64,000 nucleotides of DNA from Arcticibacterium luteifluviistationis (GTDB lineage Bacteria > Bacteroidota > Bacteroidia > Cytophagales > Spirosomataceae). The translations under genes were made by a program, and so were the position numbers. Shown piece by piece: positions 18,961 to 28,468 of the stretch; positions within the stretch are counted from its first letter, which is position 1; each line of letters opens with the position of its first letter. The stretch lies in NCBI RefSeq assembly GCF_003258705.1, contig NZ_CP029480.1, positions 3,720,001 through 3,784,000 of the forward strand, in the 5' to 3' direction. Under the pieces are notes generated by a model, which saw only the letters and a program-made list of their open reading frames with translations, did no database searches and was not told where the DNA came from.

Positions 18961-19758
18961 ATGGATTTACAAAACAAAGTTGTCTGGATTACAGGTGCTT
19001 CTTCTGGAATAGGAGAAGCAACTGCCTATGAATTTGGCAAGCACAACTGCAAACTTATACTTTCCGCTAGGAGAGAGACCGAGCTTTTAAGAGTAAAAGA
19101 GAACTTAGCACTTCCAGATGGCGATGTCATGGTTTTACCAATGGATGTTGAAGAAATTGAAAAATTTGACACTTTAACGGAAAAGGTAATTGCTCATTTT
19201 GGGCATATCGACATTCTATTTAACAATGCAGGAATTTCTCAAAGAAGCTTTGTTTTAGAAACAAATATCGAGGTTTACCGAAAGCTTATAGATATTGATT
19301 TAATAAGTGTTATTGCTTTGACTAAGTCTGTGTTGCCATATATGGTTAAACGTGAGTCAGGTCATATTGCCGCCACATCTAGTGTAGCAGGAATAGTGGC
19401 CACTCCAGGCCGATCTGGCTATGCAGCAGCTAAGTTTGCCTTAAGAGGTTTTTACGATTCTTTAAGAGCCGAAGTCTATAAATACAATATAGGGGTTACT
19501 GTGGTTTGCCCTGGTTATATCAATACTGATATATCGAAAAACTCACTTTCTGCCGATGGCTCTAAATATGGCAAAATGGACAATAACCAAATAAATGGCT
19601 TGTCTTCTACAGAATGTGCCAAACAAATAGTAAAGTCAATTTCTGCCAATAAGAACGAAGTCTACATAGGTGGTCTTAAGGAACTAGCCGGGGTCTATTT
19701 GAAGCGATTTTTCCCTAAGATATTGAGCAAAATCGTTGTAAAACAAGCTCCTAAATAA
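18961..19758 (+). CDS. short-chain dehydrogenase/reductase
   Basis: 265 residues from the ATG at 18961; an in-frame GTG at 18946 is rejected because the Rossmann strand starts directly after MDLQNK. Nucleotide-binding TGASSGIGEA (~12-21), NNAGIS, the catalytic Ser in ATSSVAGI and the YAAAK Tyr-Lys pair are all present. The C-terminal part resembles the DltE / DHRS7 classical SDR group. It is an NAD(P)-dependent oxidoreductase of unknown substrate, co-transcribed with secA and ended by a long palindromic hairpin. Confidence 0.9.
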   Translation: MDLQNKVVWITGASSGIGEATAYEFGKHNCKLILSARRETELLRVKENLALPDGDVMVLPMDVEEIEKFDTLTEKVIAHFGHIDILFNNAGISQRSFVLETNIEVYRKLIDIDLISVIALTKSVLPYMVKRESGHIAATSSVAGIVATPGRSGYAAAKFALRGFYDSLRAEVYKYNIGVTVVCPGYINTDISKNSLSADGSKYGKMDNNQINGLSSTECAKQIVKSISANKNEVYIGGLKELAGVYLKRFFPKILSKIVVKQAPK

Positions 19759-19768
19759 CTTCTCTTCA

Positions 19769-19800
19769 ATAATAGTATGCATGCATACTATTATACTTTT
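19769..19800 (+). terminator. terminator-like 26-bp perfect palindrome after the secA-SDR unit
   Basis: A perfect palindrome of 26 bases at 19769-19794 (half ATAATAGTATGCA) is followed by ACTTTT. The stem is long but AT-rich and has a short T-run. It sits ten bases after the SDR stop and ~125 bases before susC. Confidence 0.75.
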
Positions 19801-19920
19801 CCAACAAAGGGTTGCACTATTCCTATATAAATTGAATTTTCTTTATATTCAGGTAATAATTTATTTAACATTTTTTAATTTGGCACTTTAAGAATAATTA
19901 AAACCTTAATAACAAACTGT

Positions 19921-22900
19921 ATGAAGAAATTTTTATTAACCATGTGTTTGGTTAGCTTAAGTGTTTTCACTTTTGCTCAATCCATGGAGGTTTCTGGAAA
20001 GGTAACCTCAGCGGACGATGGCATCGGCCTTCCGGGCGTATCCGTCACCATTCAGGGTACTACTCGTGGTACAACTTCTGATGTAGAAGGAATGTACAAG
20101 CTTACTGCTCAAAAAGGAGCAACTTTAGTTTACTCTTTTGTTGGTATGAACAGCCAATCAATTGTAGTAGGAAATCAAAGTACTGTCAATGTTTCTCTTA
20201 GTTCAGATGCAAACCAGCTTTCAGAAGTTGTTGTTACTGCATTAGGAGTTTCAAGAGAGAAAAAATCATTAGGTTATGCAGTACAAGAGGTTGGCGGTGA
20301 TGCCGTATCAACAGTAAAGCAACAAAACTTTGTAAGTTCACTTTCAGGTAAAGTAGCCGGTGTTCAAATCCGTCAAAATACTAGTATGGGTGGTTCTGTC
20401 AACGTTTTGATTCGTGGAAACAACTCTCTAGCATCAAACAACCAACCTTTATACGTTGTTGATGGAGTTCCAGTTTCTAACTATCAAGGTAACACCAGTG
20501 CTCAAGGAAACGGACAAACTGGTTTTGACTATGGTAATGCAACTTCTGATATTAACCCAGAAGACGTAGAAAGTATTTCTGTACTTAAAGGTGCAGCAGC
20601 TACGGCTCTTTACGGTTCTCGTGGAGCAAACGGTGTAATCATGGTAACAACAAAGAAAGGTGTTGCTAGAAAAGGAGTAGGTGTAAGCATCTCTTCTACG
20701 CTCACTACTGGTTCAATTGACAAAAGTACTTTCATGAACTATCAAGATAAGTACGGTGCTGGTTACTCTAACTATTACTATGGTAATGCAGATGGTTCTT
20801 TTGACGCTGGAGATATCAATGGTGACGGTACTCTTGATGACGTAGTTCCTACGTATGAAGATGCTTCTTACGGTCAAAAATTCGATCCAAACAGAATGGT
20901 TTATCAGTGGGAATCTTTTGTTCCTGAATCTGAAAACTTTGGTAAGGCTATGCCGTGGGTTGCTGCTCAAAATACTCCAGCAAACTATTATTTCCAACAG
21001 CAAACTACATTGAACAATTCTATATCGTTTAATGGTGGAAATGAGAACGGAACATTCCGTTTAGGTTATACTAACTTAGACAACAAGGATATTCTTCCTA
21101 ACTCTACTCAAAAGAGACATAATGTAAACTTGAACTCAACTTACAAGTTTGGCGAAAGAATTACTGCGACAACTTCGGTTAATTATTCAAGACAAGCTAC
21201 TATTGGTAGATTTGGAACAGGATATTCTGGTTTAAACCCTATGCAGTCTATGCGTCAGTGGTGGCAAACAAACGTAGATATGGAAAGACAAGAATATTTC
21301 TACAACCTAACTGGTAGAAATGTAACTTGGAATCAAAAAGATCCAATTGGCGGAGACACTGGTCCTATTTATACTGATAACGCTTACTGGACTCGTTACG
21401 AGAACTATCAGTCTGACAACAGAAATCGTCTTTTTGGTAATGTTAACTTAAACTATAAAGTAACTGACTGGTTTAATATAACTGGTAGAGTAGCTACTGA
21501 TACTTATTCAGAGCTTAGAGAAGAAAGATTAGCTGAAGGTTCTAATCCAATTGCATTTGGAATTAATGGTTCTGACGAAACATCAGGATACCAAAGAGTT
21601 GATATCAACTTTACAGAGATGAACTATGATATAATGGGTAACTTTAATCATAGATTCAACGATGACTTCTCTCTTTCTGGAATTATCGGTACTAACATTA
21701 GAACTGAAAGCAGAGAAAGAATTATGCTTTCTACAGCAGGTGGATTGGCTAGTCCAGGAATATGGTCTATTGGTAACTCTGTAAATACTCCTCCTCTTCC
21801 TCAAGAGTCATTATTAGAGAAGCAAGTAAATGGTTACTATGCTAGTGCATCATTAGGTTATAAAGACACATATTTCTTAGATATATCTGATCGTTATGAC
21901 ATCTCTTCTGCTCTTCCTGCAGGTAGTAATGCTTATAACTACTATGCTGCTTCTGGTAGCTTCGTTTTCTCTAACTTAATTGATGCCAACTGGTTGAGAT
22001 TTGGTAAACTAAGATTCGGATATGCTGAAGTTGGAAATGACACGGGAGCCTTAAACGTATATGATACTTATAGTAGATTTGATAACTTCGGTTCTTCTAT
22101 CATTACGTCACTTCCTTCTACTAAAAACAATGCTTTCCTTAAGCCTGAAAGAACTAAGAGTTTAGAAGCTGGTTTAGAGTTGAATACATTAGGTGGTCGT
22201 TTAGGATTAGACATGAGTGTTTACCAAGTAAATACTATTGACCAAATTCTAAATGTTTCTCAGTCGACTTCTACGGGTTATTCTTCTCGTTATGTTAACG
22301 CTGGTGAATTATCTAATAAAGGAATTGAAATAGCTTTAACTGGTACGCCAATTAAAGTTGCAGGTTTCTCATGGGATATGAACCTTAACTTTGCTAAAAA
22401 CATGAATACGGTAGAATCGCTTTACGGTGATGTTGAAAATATCGTATTAGGTTCTTACCAAGGTGGTATCACTGTAAACGCTACAAAAGGTGAGCAATAT
22501 GGTACTATCAGAGGAACTGGTTATGCTTATGATGATAACGGAAATAAATTAGTTGATGCAAGTGGGTATTATGTAGCTCAAGCTGACCAAGTGTTAGGTG
22601 TAGCTGCTCCTGATTTCACAGCTGGTCTTTATAACACGTTAACATACAAAGGACTTTCTTTAGGCTTCCTAATAGATATGTCTCAAGGTGGCGAAGTATT
22701 CTCATTAGATACATACTACGGATTTGGAACAGGTTTACCTGATTTCACTGCTGGCCTTAACGAGCTTGGAAACGAAATGCGTTTACCACTTGATGAAGGT
22801 GGAGGAGTATTAAATGAAGGTGTTCAAGCTGACGGTTCTGTAAATACAGTAAGAGCTAGAGCAGATTACTATGGTGGTAACTACTACTGGGGTAACTCTT

Positions 22901-23172
22901 CAAGAAACCCTGCTGAAATTCATGTATACGATGCGTCTTACGTGAAATTAAGAGAGGCTTCTCTTTCTTATAGCCTTCCAACTAAGTTATACAGCAATTT
23001 TGCTAACAAAATTTCTGTAGGTGTAGTAGGAAGAAACCTTTGGATTATCAAGAAACATGTTCCTTTCGCTGATCCAGAATCAGGTTTAGGTTCTGGTAAT
23101 GCTCAAGGTTACCTAACAGGTTCTTACCCAACGGTAAGAAGCATGGGTTTCAATGTGAAACTTGACTTTTAA
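19921..23172 (+). CDS. SusC/RagA family TonB-linked outer-membrane transporter
   Basis: A 1083-residue outer-membrane import channel. Signal peptide residues 1-19, then a CarboxypepD_reg-like domain (~24-100, SGKVTSADDGIGLPGVSV and FVGM), then the TonB plug (~115-240) with the SusC hallmark VLKGAAATALYGSRGANGVI, then a 22-strand barrel ending in FNVKLDF. There is no extra N-terminal STN/FecR-interaction domain. It takes up a large nutrient held by its SusD partner, energised by TonB. No glycoside hydrolase, peptidase or ECF-sigma/anti-sigma pair lies next to it, so its substrate cannot be inferred. Confidence 0.96.
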   Translation: MKKFLLTMCLVSLSVFTFAQSMEVSGKVTSADDGIGLPGVSVTIQGTTRGTTSDVEGMYKLTAQKGATLVYSFVGMNSQSIVVGNQSTVNVSLSSDANQLSEVVVTALGVSREKKSLGYAVQEVGGDAVSTVKQQNFVSSLSGKVAGVQIRQNTSMGGSVNVLIRGNNSLASNNQPLYVVDGVPVSNYQGNTSAQGNGQTGFDYGNATSDINPEDVESISVLKGAAATALYGSRGANGVIMVTTKKGVARKGVGVSISSTLTTGSIDKSTFMNYQDKYGAGYSNYYYGNADGSFDAGDINGDGTLDDVVPTYEDASYGQKFDPNRMVYQWESFVPESENFGKAMPWVAAQNTPANYYFQQQTTLNNSISFNGGNENGTFRLGYTNLDNKDILPNSTQKRHNVNLNSTYKFGERITATTSVNYSRQATIGRFGTGYSGLNPMQSMRQWWQTNVDMERQEYFYNLTGRNVTWNQKDPIGGDTGPIYTDNAYWTRYENYQSDNRNRLFGNVNLNYKVTDWFNITGRVATDTYSELREERLAEGSNPIAFGINGSDETSGYQRVDINFTEMNYDIMGNFNHRFNDDFSLSGIIGTNIRTESRERIMLSTAGGLASPGIWSIGNSVNTPPLPQESLLEKQVNGYYASASLGYKDTYFLDISDRYDISSALPAGSNAYNYYAASGSFVFSNLIDANWLRFGKLRFGYAEVGNDTGALNVYDTYSRFDNFGSSIITSLPSTKNNAFLKPERTKSLEAGLELNTLGGRLGLDMSVYQVNTIDQILNVSQSTSTGYSSRYVNAGELSNKGIEIALTGTPIKVAGFSWDMNLNFAKNMNTVESLYGDVENIVLGSYQGGITVNATKGEQYGTIRGTGYAYDDNGNKLVDASGYYVAQADQVLGVAAPDFTAGLYNTLTYKGLSLGFLIDMSQGGEVFSLDTYYGFGTGLPDFTAGLNELGNEMRLPLDEGGGVLNEGVQADGSVNTVRARADYYGGNYYWGNSSRNPAEIHVYDASYVKLREASLSYSLPTKLYSNFANKISVGVVGRNLWIIKKHVPFADPESGLGSGNAQGYLTGSYPTVRSMGFNVKLDF

Positions 23173-23196
23173 GAAAAATAAATAACTTCATGCACA

Positions 23197-23221
23197 CCTC
23201 CTCTTCGGAAGAAGAGTGAGG
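23197..23221 (+). other. intercistronic hairpin between susC and susD
   Basis: Arms CCTCCTCTTC and GAAGAGTGAGG with a GGAA tetraloop and one bulged T form a stable stem in the 50-nt gap. There is no T-run, so it is probably an RNA processing or stability element rather than a terminator. Confidence 0.55.
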
Positions 23222-23249
23222 GAGCTTGATGAATTATAAAAATATATAT

Positions 23250-24683
23250 ATGAAAAAAATAGTAGCAATTTTATTATTTGGCTCACTTTTATCTTGTACA
23301 GACCACTTCGAGGAGTTGAATACTGACAAGAAAAGCTTAGCCTCGGTTCCTGCAGAATCGCTTTTTAACAATGCAACAGAGCGTTTCTACCATATTATGA
23401 ATAGCAATAGTGTAAACTATGCGGTATTCAAATTATATGCTCAATATCAGGCACAAACAACATACCCTGATGAGTCTCAGTACAACATGGTTACTCGAAA
23501 CATCTCGGCTAACTGGTATTCTAGACTATACAAGGATGGTTTGAATGATTTGAAAGAAGCGAAAAGGTTACTTGCAACTCAAGAAACCAATGCAACGACT
23601 GCTCCAATTCAAAAGAACAAGCTTGCAATTATCGCTATTAACGAAGTACAAATGTACTCGACCTTAGTTGATCTATTCGGCAACGTTCCTTACTCTACTG
23701 CTTTGGATTTTGAAAACCCAAGCCCATCATACGATGACGCCAAAACAATTTACTATGACTTGTTTTCTAAATTAGATCAAGCCATTTCTGATATTGACGT
23801 TAACGCTGCTGGTTTTGAGTCTAAAAACGACTTGATTAATCAAGGAGATGTAGCTATGTGGAAAAAAGCAGCCAATTCTTTGAAACTGCGTTTAGCTATG
23901 CGTATTGCGGATACTGATGCAGCTACTGCTCAGACTATGGCTGAATCAGCTGTAGCTTCAGGAGTATTCTCTGAATTATCTGATGATCTTTCTATGGAAT
24001 ATATTAGTGCTGCACCTTACACAAACCCTGCTTATGAGGATTTCGTGTTAAGTGGTCGTACTGACTTTGTTGCAGCAAATACAATTGTTGATGTAATGAA
24101 TGAGTATAACGATCCAAGAAGAACTGCTTTTTTCAGCTCTAACTTAGACGGTGCATACGTTGGAGGTACTTATGGTACTACTAACTCTTACCCAAACTCT
24201 ACTCAAGTTGGAAGCTATTTACAAACATCTACTTCTTCTGGTATTCTTATCAGTTGTTCTGAAGTAGAATTCCTTAGAGCTGAAGCTGCTGCACGTGGCT
24301 TTAATGTAGGAGGAACTGCTGAAGAACTTTATAACAAAGCCGTTGCTACTTCTATCATGGAGTGGGGTGGTTCTCAAGCTGATGCTGATACTTATTTAGC
24401 TCAAGATGGCGTAACTTATTCTGCTACAGATTGGAAACAACAGTTAGGTACTCAAAAATGGATTTCTCTTTTCTATAACGGTGGTATAGAAGGATGGACT
24501 ACTTGGAGACTATTTGACTTTACTGGATTCAATGTACCAGACGGTCTTGCATATTCAGATATCCCAAATAGATTATTGTACCCAACTAATGAGGCTACAT
24601 TAAACGGTACTGCTGTTAAAGCTGCTGCCGCTGCTATTGGTGGAGACACTAAGCAAACTAAAATATTCTGGGACGTTAACTAA
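23250..24683 (+). CDS. SusD/RagB family nutrient-binding lipoprotein (SusD-like 2 group)
   Basis: 477 residues from the ATG at 23250, which opens a proper lipoprotein signal (KKIVAILLFGSLLSC, lipobox LLSC). An upstream ATG at 23229 gives an eight-residue extension ahead of the signal and is less likely. The ordering of helices (NNATERFYHIMN, YTNPAYEDFVLSGRTD, EYNDPRR and the terminal GGDTKQTKIFW) matches the SusD_RagB_2 class. It forms the surface lid of the SusC channel encoded upstream. No co-located degradative enzymes are present. Confidence 0.93.
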   Translation: MKKIVAILLFGSLLSCTDHFEELNTDKKSLASVPAESLFNNATERFYHIMNSNSVNYAVFKLYAQYQAQTTYPDESQYNMVTRNISANWYSRLYKDGLNDLKEAKRLLATQETNATTAPIQKNKLAIIAINEVQMYSTLVDLFGNVPYSTALDFENPSPSYDDAKTIYYDLFSKLDQAISDIDVNAAGFESKNDLINQGDVAMWKKAANSLKLRLAMRIADTDAATAQTMAESAVASGVFSELSDDLSMEYISAAPYTNPAYEDFVLSGRTDFVAANTIVDVMNEYNDPRRTAFFSSNLDGAYVGGTYGTTNSYPNSTQVGSYLQTSTSSGILISCSEVEFLRAEAAARGFNVGGTAEELYNKAVATSIMEWGGSQADADTYLAQDGVTYSATDWKQQLGTQKWISLFYNGGIEGWTTWRLFDFTGFNVPDGLAYSDIPNRLLYPTNEATLNGTAVKAAAAAIGGDTKQTKIFWDVN

Positions 24684-24705
24684 TACTTCTCTTCCAGAAA
24701 ATTTA

Positions 24706-24738
24706 AAAAGGGTGAACGAAAGTTCATCCTTTTTTTTG
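24706..24738 (+). terminator. intrinsic terminator after susD
   Basis: Ten-base stem AAGGGTGAAC / GTTCATCCTT (one G-U pair) closed by a GAAA tetraloop and followed by eight T. Confidence 0.93.
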
Positions 24739-24789
24739 TTTTAATCATTCTCAAACGAACCACTAATTCCAACACAGCGTTTAGCCCAA

Positions 24790-26049
24790 ATGCAAAGAAC
24801 TGTTCTACTTACCCTCTTTCTCATTCTATTCTTGGTAATAGATTGGTATATATTCTCTGGTGTAAAACAACTCATAAAACCACTATCCCAGAATAGCCAA
24901 AGGATTATTACCATACTTTACTGGGCCATCCCTATCATAAGCATACTAATGGTAATTTTAGGTTTCTTTGTATACGCTGAAAGGTTAACTTTTCAAACCC
25001 GAACCTTTCTAGCCTCTTTTGTATTGATAATCTACTTATCTAAAATTTTCGCTGCTGTCATTCTACTAATAGGTGATATAACGCTTCTTTTCCGTAAAGC
25101 CTACGCCTGGATTCAGTCATCTTTTACTAACAATGGCGATGTAATAAAGGATTCTTCGGAACAAACAATTAGTAGATCAGAGTTTATTACCAAAACAGCC
25201 TTGGCTGTTGGAGGAGCTCACATTGGTGTTATGACATGGGGCATCATTTCCGGTGCACATGATTATAGAATCAAAAGAGTTCCTTTGAAACTGACCAACT
25301 TGCCACAGCAGTTTCATGGCCTTAAACTTATACAAATATCAGATATTCATTCAGGCAGTTTTTTTAATAAAACAGCTGTAGAAGGTGGTGTTGACATGAT
25401 ACTTAACGAGAAGCCCGACATGGTCTTTTTCACGGGCGACATCGTCAACAACAAGGCCGAAGAACTGAATGACTACTTTGATATATTTAAGCGAATACAA
25501 GCTCCGCTAGGCGTTTATTCTACCTTAGGAAATCATGATTATGGTGACTATGTACAATGGACAAGCGAAGAAGCCAAAATCCAGAACATAAAAGACCTGA
25601 TGGAAGCCCACAGATTGATGAATTGGAACCTTTTAATGGATGAACATAAGGAAATAAAGGTGGATGGCGATAGCCTTGGTATACTAGGAATACAAAACTG
25701 GGGACATGGTTTTGCTCAATATGGCAACCTAGAAAAAGCTCTTTTAAACACTGACCAGCTTTCTACTAAACTCTTGCTTTCTCACGATCCAACACATTGG
25801 AGGCATCAGGTTCTCGATAAAACAAATATTGACGCATCATTCGCTGGTCATACGCACGGTATGCAATATGGTGTAGAAATAGGTGGTTTCAAATGGAGCC
25901 CTGCTGGCTTTAGGTATAAAGAATGGGCTGGCTTATATAAAGAAAACGAACAACAACTTTACATAAACAGAGGCTATGGTTATCTAGGATATCCAGGACG
26001 AGTTGGAATCCTTCCAGAAATTACTGTTTTTGAATTAACTAAGGCATAA
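24790..26049 (+). CDS. membrane-anchored metallophosphoesterase (YkuE/YaeI-like)
   Basis: A 419-residue protein. The first ~110 residues hold three or four hydrophobic segments; a Tat-like or membrane stretch near 135-150 leads into a calcineurin-like phosphoesterase domain (~175-415). Metal motifs appear in order: SDIH, GDIVNN, GNHDYG, SHDP and GHTHG. The YkuE/YaeI group is associated with envelope phospholipid or UDP-linked lipid hydrolysis, but the substrate here is unproven. The MATE gene begins five bases after this stop, so both are one operon. Confidence 0.88.
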   Translation: MQRTVLLTLFLILFLVIDWYIFSGVKQLIKPLSQNSQRIITILYWAIPIISILMVILGFFVYAERLTFQTRTFLASFVLIIYLSKIFAAVILLIGDITLLFRKAYAWIQSSFTNNGDVIKDSSEQTISRSEFITKTALAVGGAHIGVMTWGIISGAHDYRIKRVPLKLTNLPQQFHGLKLIQISDIHSGSFFNKTAVEGGVDMILNEKPDMVFFTGDIVNNKAEELNDYFDIFKRIQAPLGVYSTLGNHDYGDYVQWTSEEAKIQNIKDLMEAHRLMNWNLLMDEHKEIKVDGDSLGILGIQNWGHGFAQYGNLEKALLNTDQLSTKLLLSHDPTHWRHQVLDKTNIDASFAGHTHGMQYGVEIGGFKWSPAGFRYKEWAGLYKENEQQLYINRGYGYLGYPGRVGILPEITVFELTKA

Positions 26050-26054
26050 ATTCA

Positions 26055-27410
26055 ATGTTCTCCAAAGAATACTTTCAAGAAGTAAAAACTAGCTTAAACT
26101 TAGCTTTTCCTATTGTAATTGCTCAGCTCGGTGTTGTACTCATGAGTGTTTCCGACAATATCATGATAGGACGATTTTTAGGAAAAGAAGCTCTTGCTGC
26201 CGCTGGATTATCTAATTCGGTTGCCTTTCTAATAGCCGCTATAGCTGTTGGTGGTTTCCCTGTAATTTCTCCTTTGTTATCAAAGCATTTTGCTGCCAAG
26301 AACTCAAGCAAAATGGTAGAGACCTTTACTTCTTCTATCTCTATAGCTATAATTTACTCCGTATTCCTTACAGCTATCAGTATAGCACTATTGATGAATT
26401 TTGATATTCTAGGTCAGACCGATAATATTAATCGTTTGTCAAAACCATTCTTTTTCATAATCATCATTTCCAATATTCCTCTATTTCTTTTCTTAGCCCT
26501 TAAACAGACCTTTGATGGCCTTTCTCTGCCAAAAGTCTCTATGATAATCACATTCCTTGGGCTGAGCCTTAACTTGCTATTAAACTACGCCCTAATAAAT
26601 GGCTTTGGATTTATTCCTAAAATCGGTTTAAACGGTGCCGCCTATTCCACACTTATTGTAAGGGTAATAATGTTTATTGCTCTTCTTTTAGCATTAATCT
26701 TCCTCAATAAAGTAAGACATGTTATTCCACCGAAACTGAATCTATTAAAAAGTAAAGAGCAAACGCTGCGTCTCTTGAAATTAAGCATTCCGAGCGGTTT
26801 GCAGTTTTTATTTGAAATAGGAGCATTCTCAGTTGCTGTAATTATGATGGGTTGGATTAGCGAAGATGCATTAGCTGCTCATCAAATTGCTATTAATATA
26901 TCAGCTACCACTTATATGACCGCTACAGGTATTGCTTTTTCCGGTGCAATAAGAGTTGGCCATGCGGTTGGCCTAGAAAGCATGCCTAAGCTACGTTTAG
27001 CCTCAAATGTATCCTACACACTCGTAAGCATATTTATGACCGTAACAATGCTTCTTATACTCATTTTTAATGAGCAATTAATTTCTCTTTATATTCAAGA
27101 CTCAGACATAATAAGTCTCGCGAAACCACTACTAGCAATTGCGGCCGTATTCCAATTGTCTGACGGAATTCAAGCAGTTGCCTTGGGCAATTTACGAGGC
27201 ATATCAGATGTTAAAATACCTGCCTATATAACGTTTATTGCCTATTGGATAATTTCTCTTCCTTTGGGATACTTGTTAGCCTTTCATACTAAGCTAGGTG
27301 CAGCTGGTATATGGTACGCCCTTCTGATAGGTTTAAGTTTTGCAGCCATTTTCCTTTGTCTACGTTTCTATAAAGCTTTAAAAAATGAACGGCTGATTTT
27401 TGAATCTTAA
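26055..27410 (+). CDS. MATE family multidrug/cation efflux transporter
   Basis: A 451-residue inner-membrane protein with about twelve hydrophobic segments in two similar halves. Family signatures include the N-terminal LAFPIVIAQLGVVLMSVSDNIMIGRFLG and the second-half SGLQFLFEIGAF with HQIAIN. It would export cationic drugs or metabolites in exchange for H+ or Na+. It ends six bases from the convergent M48 protease gene, with no terminator between them. Confidence 0.93.
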   Translation: MFSKEYFQEVKTSLNLAFPIVIAQLGVVLMSVSDNIMIGRFLGKEALAAAGLSNSVAFLIAAIAVGGFPVISPLLSKHFAAKNSSKMVETFTSSISIAIIYSVFLTAISIALLMNFDILGQTDNINRLSKPFFFIIIISNIPLFLFLALKQTFDGLSLPKVSMIITFLGLSLNLLLNYALINGFGFIPKIGLNGAAYSTLIVRVIMFIALLLALIFLNKVRHVIPPKLNLLKSKEQTLRLLKLSIPSGLQFLFEIGAFSVAVIMMGWISEDALAAHQIAINISATTYMTATGIAFSGAIRVGHAVGLESMPKLRLASNVSYTLVSIFMTVTMLLILIFNEQLISLYIQDSDIISLAKPLLAIAAVFQLSDGIQAVALGNLRGISDVKIPAYITFIAYWIISLPLGYLLAFHTKLGAAGIWYALLIGLSFAAIFLCLRFYKALKNERLIFES

Positions 27411-27415
27411 GTTTG

Positions 27416-28216
27416 TTATTTAGAGCGATAATTCTGGATATGATCCTTTATCTTTTGAATTCTATTAGCTGGACTTGGGTGTGAACTCATAAACTCATCC
27501 CTATCCATTTCTCCCCCACCCGCTTCTGCTAGTATTTCCATTACCTCAATCATGGCTTCCGCGTTATAGCCAGCATCCATCATATAACCTACACCAAATT
27601 CATCAGACTCCAGTTCATCATCTCTTCCAAACTTCATCATTTTCACTTGAGCCACATAATTGGCTATTTCCGATGTACCATAGCTACCACCAACGGCCGT
27701 TGCGGCTCCTGCTAGTCCTTGAAAAAAATCACTTTGAGCCATTTGCTGAGCAGAATGCCTGTGAATTACATGTCCTACTTCATGTCCCAAAACTCCAGCC
27801 AATTGGTCTTCCGTAGAAAGGCGGCTCAATAAGCCTGCTGTAATAAAGATTTGCCCACCGGGCAGAGCAAAGGCATTAACCGTCTTGTCATCTCTTAAAA
27901 CATGAAAGTCAAACCTATATGGGTTTTGGATTCCCCGCGTAGCTAATTCATTATTAAAACTCTTTACTATTCTATTCCCAACAGTTTTAACCTGCTGCTG
28001 AATATTATTATCAGGATATAAACCTCCGTACTCCTGAGCCATTTGAGGAGCCGATTGTAAACCCATAGCAACTTCCTGCTCGGGACTCATACCAACCTGC
28101 TGACTTTCTCCTGTCAATGGATTTTCCTGTGTTTTACCATAATAACTCACTAATGCTATTACACCCATAATAACACCTAAAATGAGCCTCATTTTAAGTC
28201 CGGAAGATCGTCCCAT
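27416..28216 (-). CDS. M48 family zinc metalloprotease
   Basis: A 266-residue protein with an N-terminal hydrophobic segment (residues ~9-25). The zinc motif HEVGH is at 145-149, and the third ligand Glu is in DDELESDEFGVGY near 206. It resembles periplasmic BepA/LoiP-like or Oma1-like M48 proteases that police outer-membrane protein assembly. Most length is the catalytic domain, with no TPR repeats. It is divergent from nrdB across a 252-bp spacer. Confidence 0.9.
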   Translation of the reverse strand: MGRSSGLKMRLILGVIMGVIALVSYYGKTQENPLTGESQQVGMSPEQEVAMGLQSAPQMAQEYGGLYPDNNIQQQVKTVGNRIVKSFNNELATRGIQNPYRFDFHVLRDDKTVNAFALPGGQIFITAGLLSRLSTEDQLAGVLGHEVGHVIHRHSAQQMAQSDFFQGLAGAATAVGGSYGTSEIANYVAQVKMMKFGRDDELESDEFGVGYMMDAGYNAEAMIEVMEILAEAGGGEMDRDEFMSSHPSPANRIQKIKDHIQNYRSK

Positions 28217-28367
28217 ACAACTATATTTTGATTTAAATCAACTACTTAAAACCCAACAAATCTAATAAAAGATGACAACATCAAAAAGTTTCATTTTCTA
28301 TTACAATTTAAACACCTCGAATAGAAAACAATTAACTTAAAACCGACCCAATGTTTAAAATAATAAA

Positions 28368-28380
28368 TGTCACTTTGACA
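28368..28380. promoter_or_regulatory. possible operator upstream of the nrdB promoter
   Basis: The inverted repeat TGTCA-CTT-TGACA ends six bases before the -33 element of the nrdB promoter, a typical activator or repressor position. The remainder of 28217-28367 shows no other clear motif. Confidence 0.35.
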
Positions 28381-28386
28381 GATTAC

Positions 28387-28417
28387 TTTGAGTCAACTCA
28401 TAAATTCTTTACATTTG
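28387..28417 (+). promoter_or_regulatory. canonical Bacteroidota promoter of nrdB
   Basis: TTTG (28387-28390), a 19-nt spacer and TACATTTG (28410-28417) match the consensus exactly. The predicted start near 28424 gives a 45-nt leader before the ATG at 28469. Confidence 0.8.
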
Positions 28418-28468
28418 ATCACCTGTACTAGTGAATAAAATCTTAAGAATCTATACCAATAAGTAGTA

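Noticed and set aside
19881-19890. TGGCAC-type sigma-54 -24 motif upstream of susC (also near 15510 and 29536)
   Set aside because: No matching TTGC-like -12 element at the correct spacing in any of the three places; chance matches in AT-rich DNA.
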